From the NCBI GenBank assembly GCA_030655715.1, contig JAUSPR010000111.1, positions 1-13,167 on the forward strand: 13,167 bases of DNA, written 5' to 3'. A model generated the notes under the pieces. It saw only the letters and a program-made list of their open reading frames with translations, did no database searches and had not been told where the DNA came from. Position numbers and translations under genes: made by a program. This stretch comes from Thermoplasmata archaeon. Lineage in GTDB: Archaea; Thermoplasmatota; Thermoplasmata; SG8-5. Shown piece by piece: positions 12,421 through 13,167 of the stretch (the stretch's first letter is position 1; each line of letters opens with the position of its first letter).

Positions 12421-13167
12421 ATGGATGCGGTAATAGTAGCATTATTACTTACGACCCTTGCCGGTCTTTCAACAGGGATAGGGAGTGCCATTGCATATTT
12501 TATCAAGAAGCCAAAGATGATATATCTCTCTTTCTCGCTTGGTTTCTCAGGTGGTGTAATGCTCTATGTATCTTTTATGGAACTTCTACCAAATGGGATA
12601 GAAGGTGCTGGAGAAGCTATGGGCGTTCTTGCTTTCTTTATTGGTGTTTTATTTATCGGCATCATCGACATGGCAATCCCGCAAGCCGAGAATCCCCATG
12701 ATTTCAAGGCACCCTCCGATATCAAGAAGGGAAAAGTGAATAAAGGGCTAATGAGGGCAGGAATTTTCACCGCGTTGGCAATAGGGATTCATAATTTTCC
12801 CGAGGGGCTAGCCACTTTCGGCACGGCACTTGGTAATGTAAAGCTCGGCATCATTATCGCCTTGGCAATAGCGATTCACAATATTCCAGAGGGCATATCC
12901 GTGTCTGTACCGATATACTATGCCACAGGAGATAGAAAAAAAGCATTTAAATATTCTTTTTTATCCGGTCTCGCAGAGCCCATCGGGGCAATTATCGGTT
13001 ACCTGATATTGATGCCGTTTTTGTCCGTTGGGGTTCTAGCCGCCCTTTTGGCATTTGTAGCTGGCGTCATGGTGTATATTTCTGTGGACGAACTTCTTCC
13101 GATGGCTCATCGTTACGGTCACAATCACACGGTTATTATTGGGATAATATTAGGCATGGCTCTCATG
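12421..13167 (+). CDS. zupT: ZIP family divalent metal transporter (ZupT-like), cut by right edge
   Basis: An open frame of 249 codons from ATG at 12421 runs off the window. It encodes about seven hydrophobic helices with ZIP family metal-site motifs: HNFPEG (His124, Asn125, Glu128) and HNIPEG (His153, Asn154, Glu157). Between the early helices are FMELLP and a short polar loop (AENPHDFKAPSDIKKG) in place of a long His-rich loop. VDELLPMAHRYGHNH lies near the end. ZIP proteins bring Zn, Fe, Mn or Co into the cytosol. Typical ZupT length is about 260 residues, so only the last helix is probably missing. It follows the aminotransferase by 46 bases with no clear terminator; no strong SD is seen. 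Metal import beside a metallocofactor operon is suggestive, but linkage is unproven. Confidence 0.9.
   Translation, partial: MDAVIVALLLTTLAGLSTGIGSAIAYFIKKPKMIYLSFSLGFSGGVMLYVSFMELLPNGIEGAGEAMGVLAFFIGVLFIGIIDMAIPQAENPHDFKAPSDIKKGKVNKGLMRAGIFTALAIGIHNFPEGLATFGTALGNVKLGIIIALAIAIHNIPEGISVSVPIYYATGDRKKAFKYSFLSGLAEPIGAIIGYLILMPFLSVGVLAALLAFVAGVMVYISVDELLPMAHRYGHNHTVIIGIILGMALM

Overview
The window reads as archaeal DNA, most likely euryarchaeal and perhaps Thermoplasmata-like (the lineage is inference). The evidence is a bacterio-opsin-activator (HTH_10) regulator, TATA boxes about 26 bases before start codons, one well-supported leaderless start, T-rich gene ends and purine-rich Shine-Dalgarno sites inside operons. 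No tRNA, rRNA, CRISPR array or intact transposon is visible.

Layout. (1) Bases 1-1332, minus strand: a membrane-anchored PQQ/WD40-like beta-propeller protein, cut by the left edge. (2) Bases 1333-1670: a divergent intergenic region with two near-identical GC-rich hairpins 75 bases apart and a TATA box flanked by a perfect 12-base inverted repeat. (3) Bases 1671-2370: a DUF134 HTH protein and a Gly/Arg-rich DUF5320 protein. (4) Bases 2429-3061: a Bat-type regulator with a Cys cluster. (5) Bases 3153-11164: twelve co-directional, tightly packed genes: Mrp/NBP35 ATPase, Gly/Gln-rich zinc-ribbon miniprotein, CoA-disulfide-reductase-like flavoprotein, two NifX/NifB-type cofactor-binding proteins, a radical SAM enzyme, two MinD-type ATPases each with an inserted 2[4Fe-4S] ferredoxin domain, an IscU-like scaffold, a Cys-rich DUF1847 protein, a metallo-beta-lactamase-fold protein and a thioredoxin with a basic helical extension. 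(6) Bases 11205-12374: a class I/II aminotransferase. (7) From 12421 to the right edge: a ZIP metal transporter.

The core of region 5 (paired MinD-ferredoxin ATPases, NifX-type proteins and Mrp) has the same parts as the orange-protein (ORP) complex locus of Desulfovibrio, whose small NifX-type protein carries a Mo-Cu-S cluster. Here the set appears in an archaeal setting without a sigma-54 regulator. It is expanded with a scaffold, a radical SAM enzyme and thiol/persulfide enzymes, but has no cysteine desulfurase. My working model is a dedicated metal-sulfur cofactor assembly or storage module. The flavoprotein and thioredoxin would handle reduced sulfur and thiols, IscU and Mrp would build or carry Fe-S, the ferredoxin-ATPases would provide ATP-gated electron delivery, and the NifX pair would hold the final cluster. 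The DUF134 and Bat proteins are the likely regulators, and the terminal ZIP gene suggests a link to metal supply. The gene identities are well supported; the joint function is inference.
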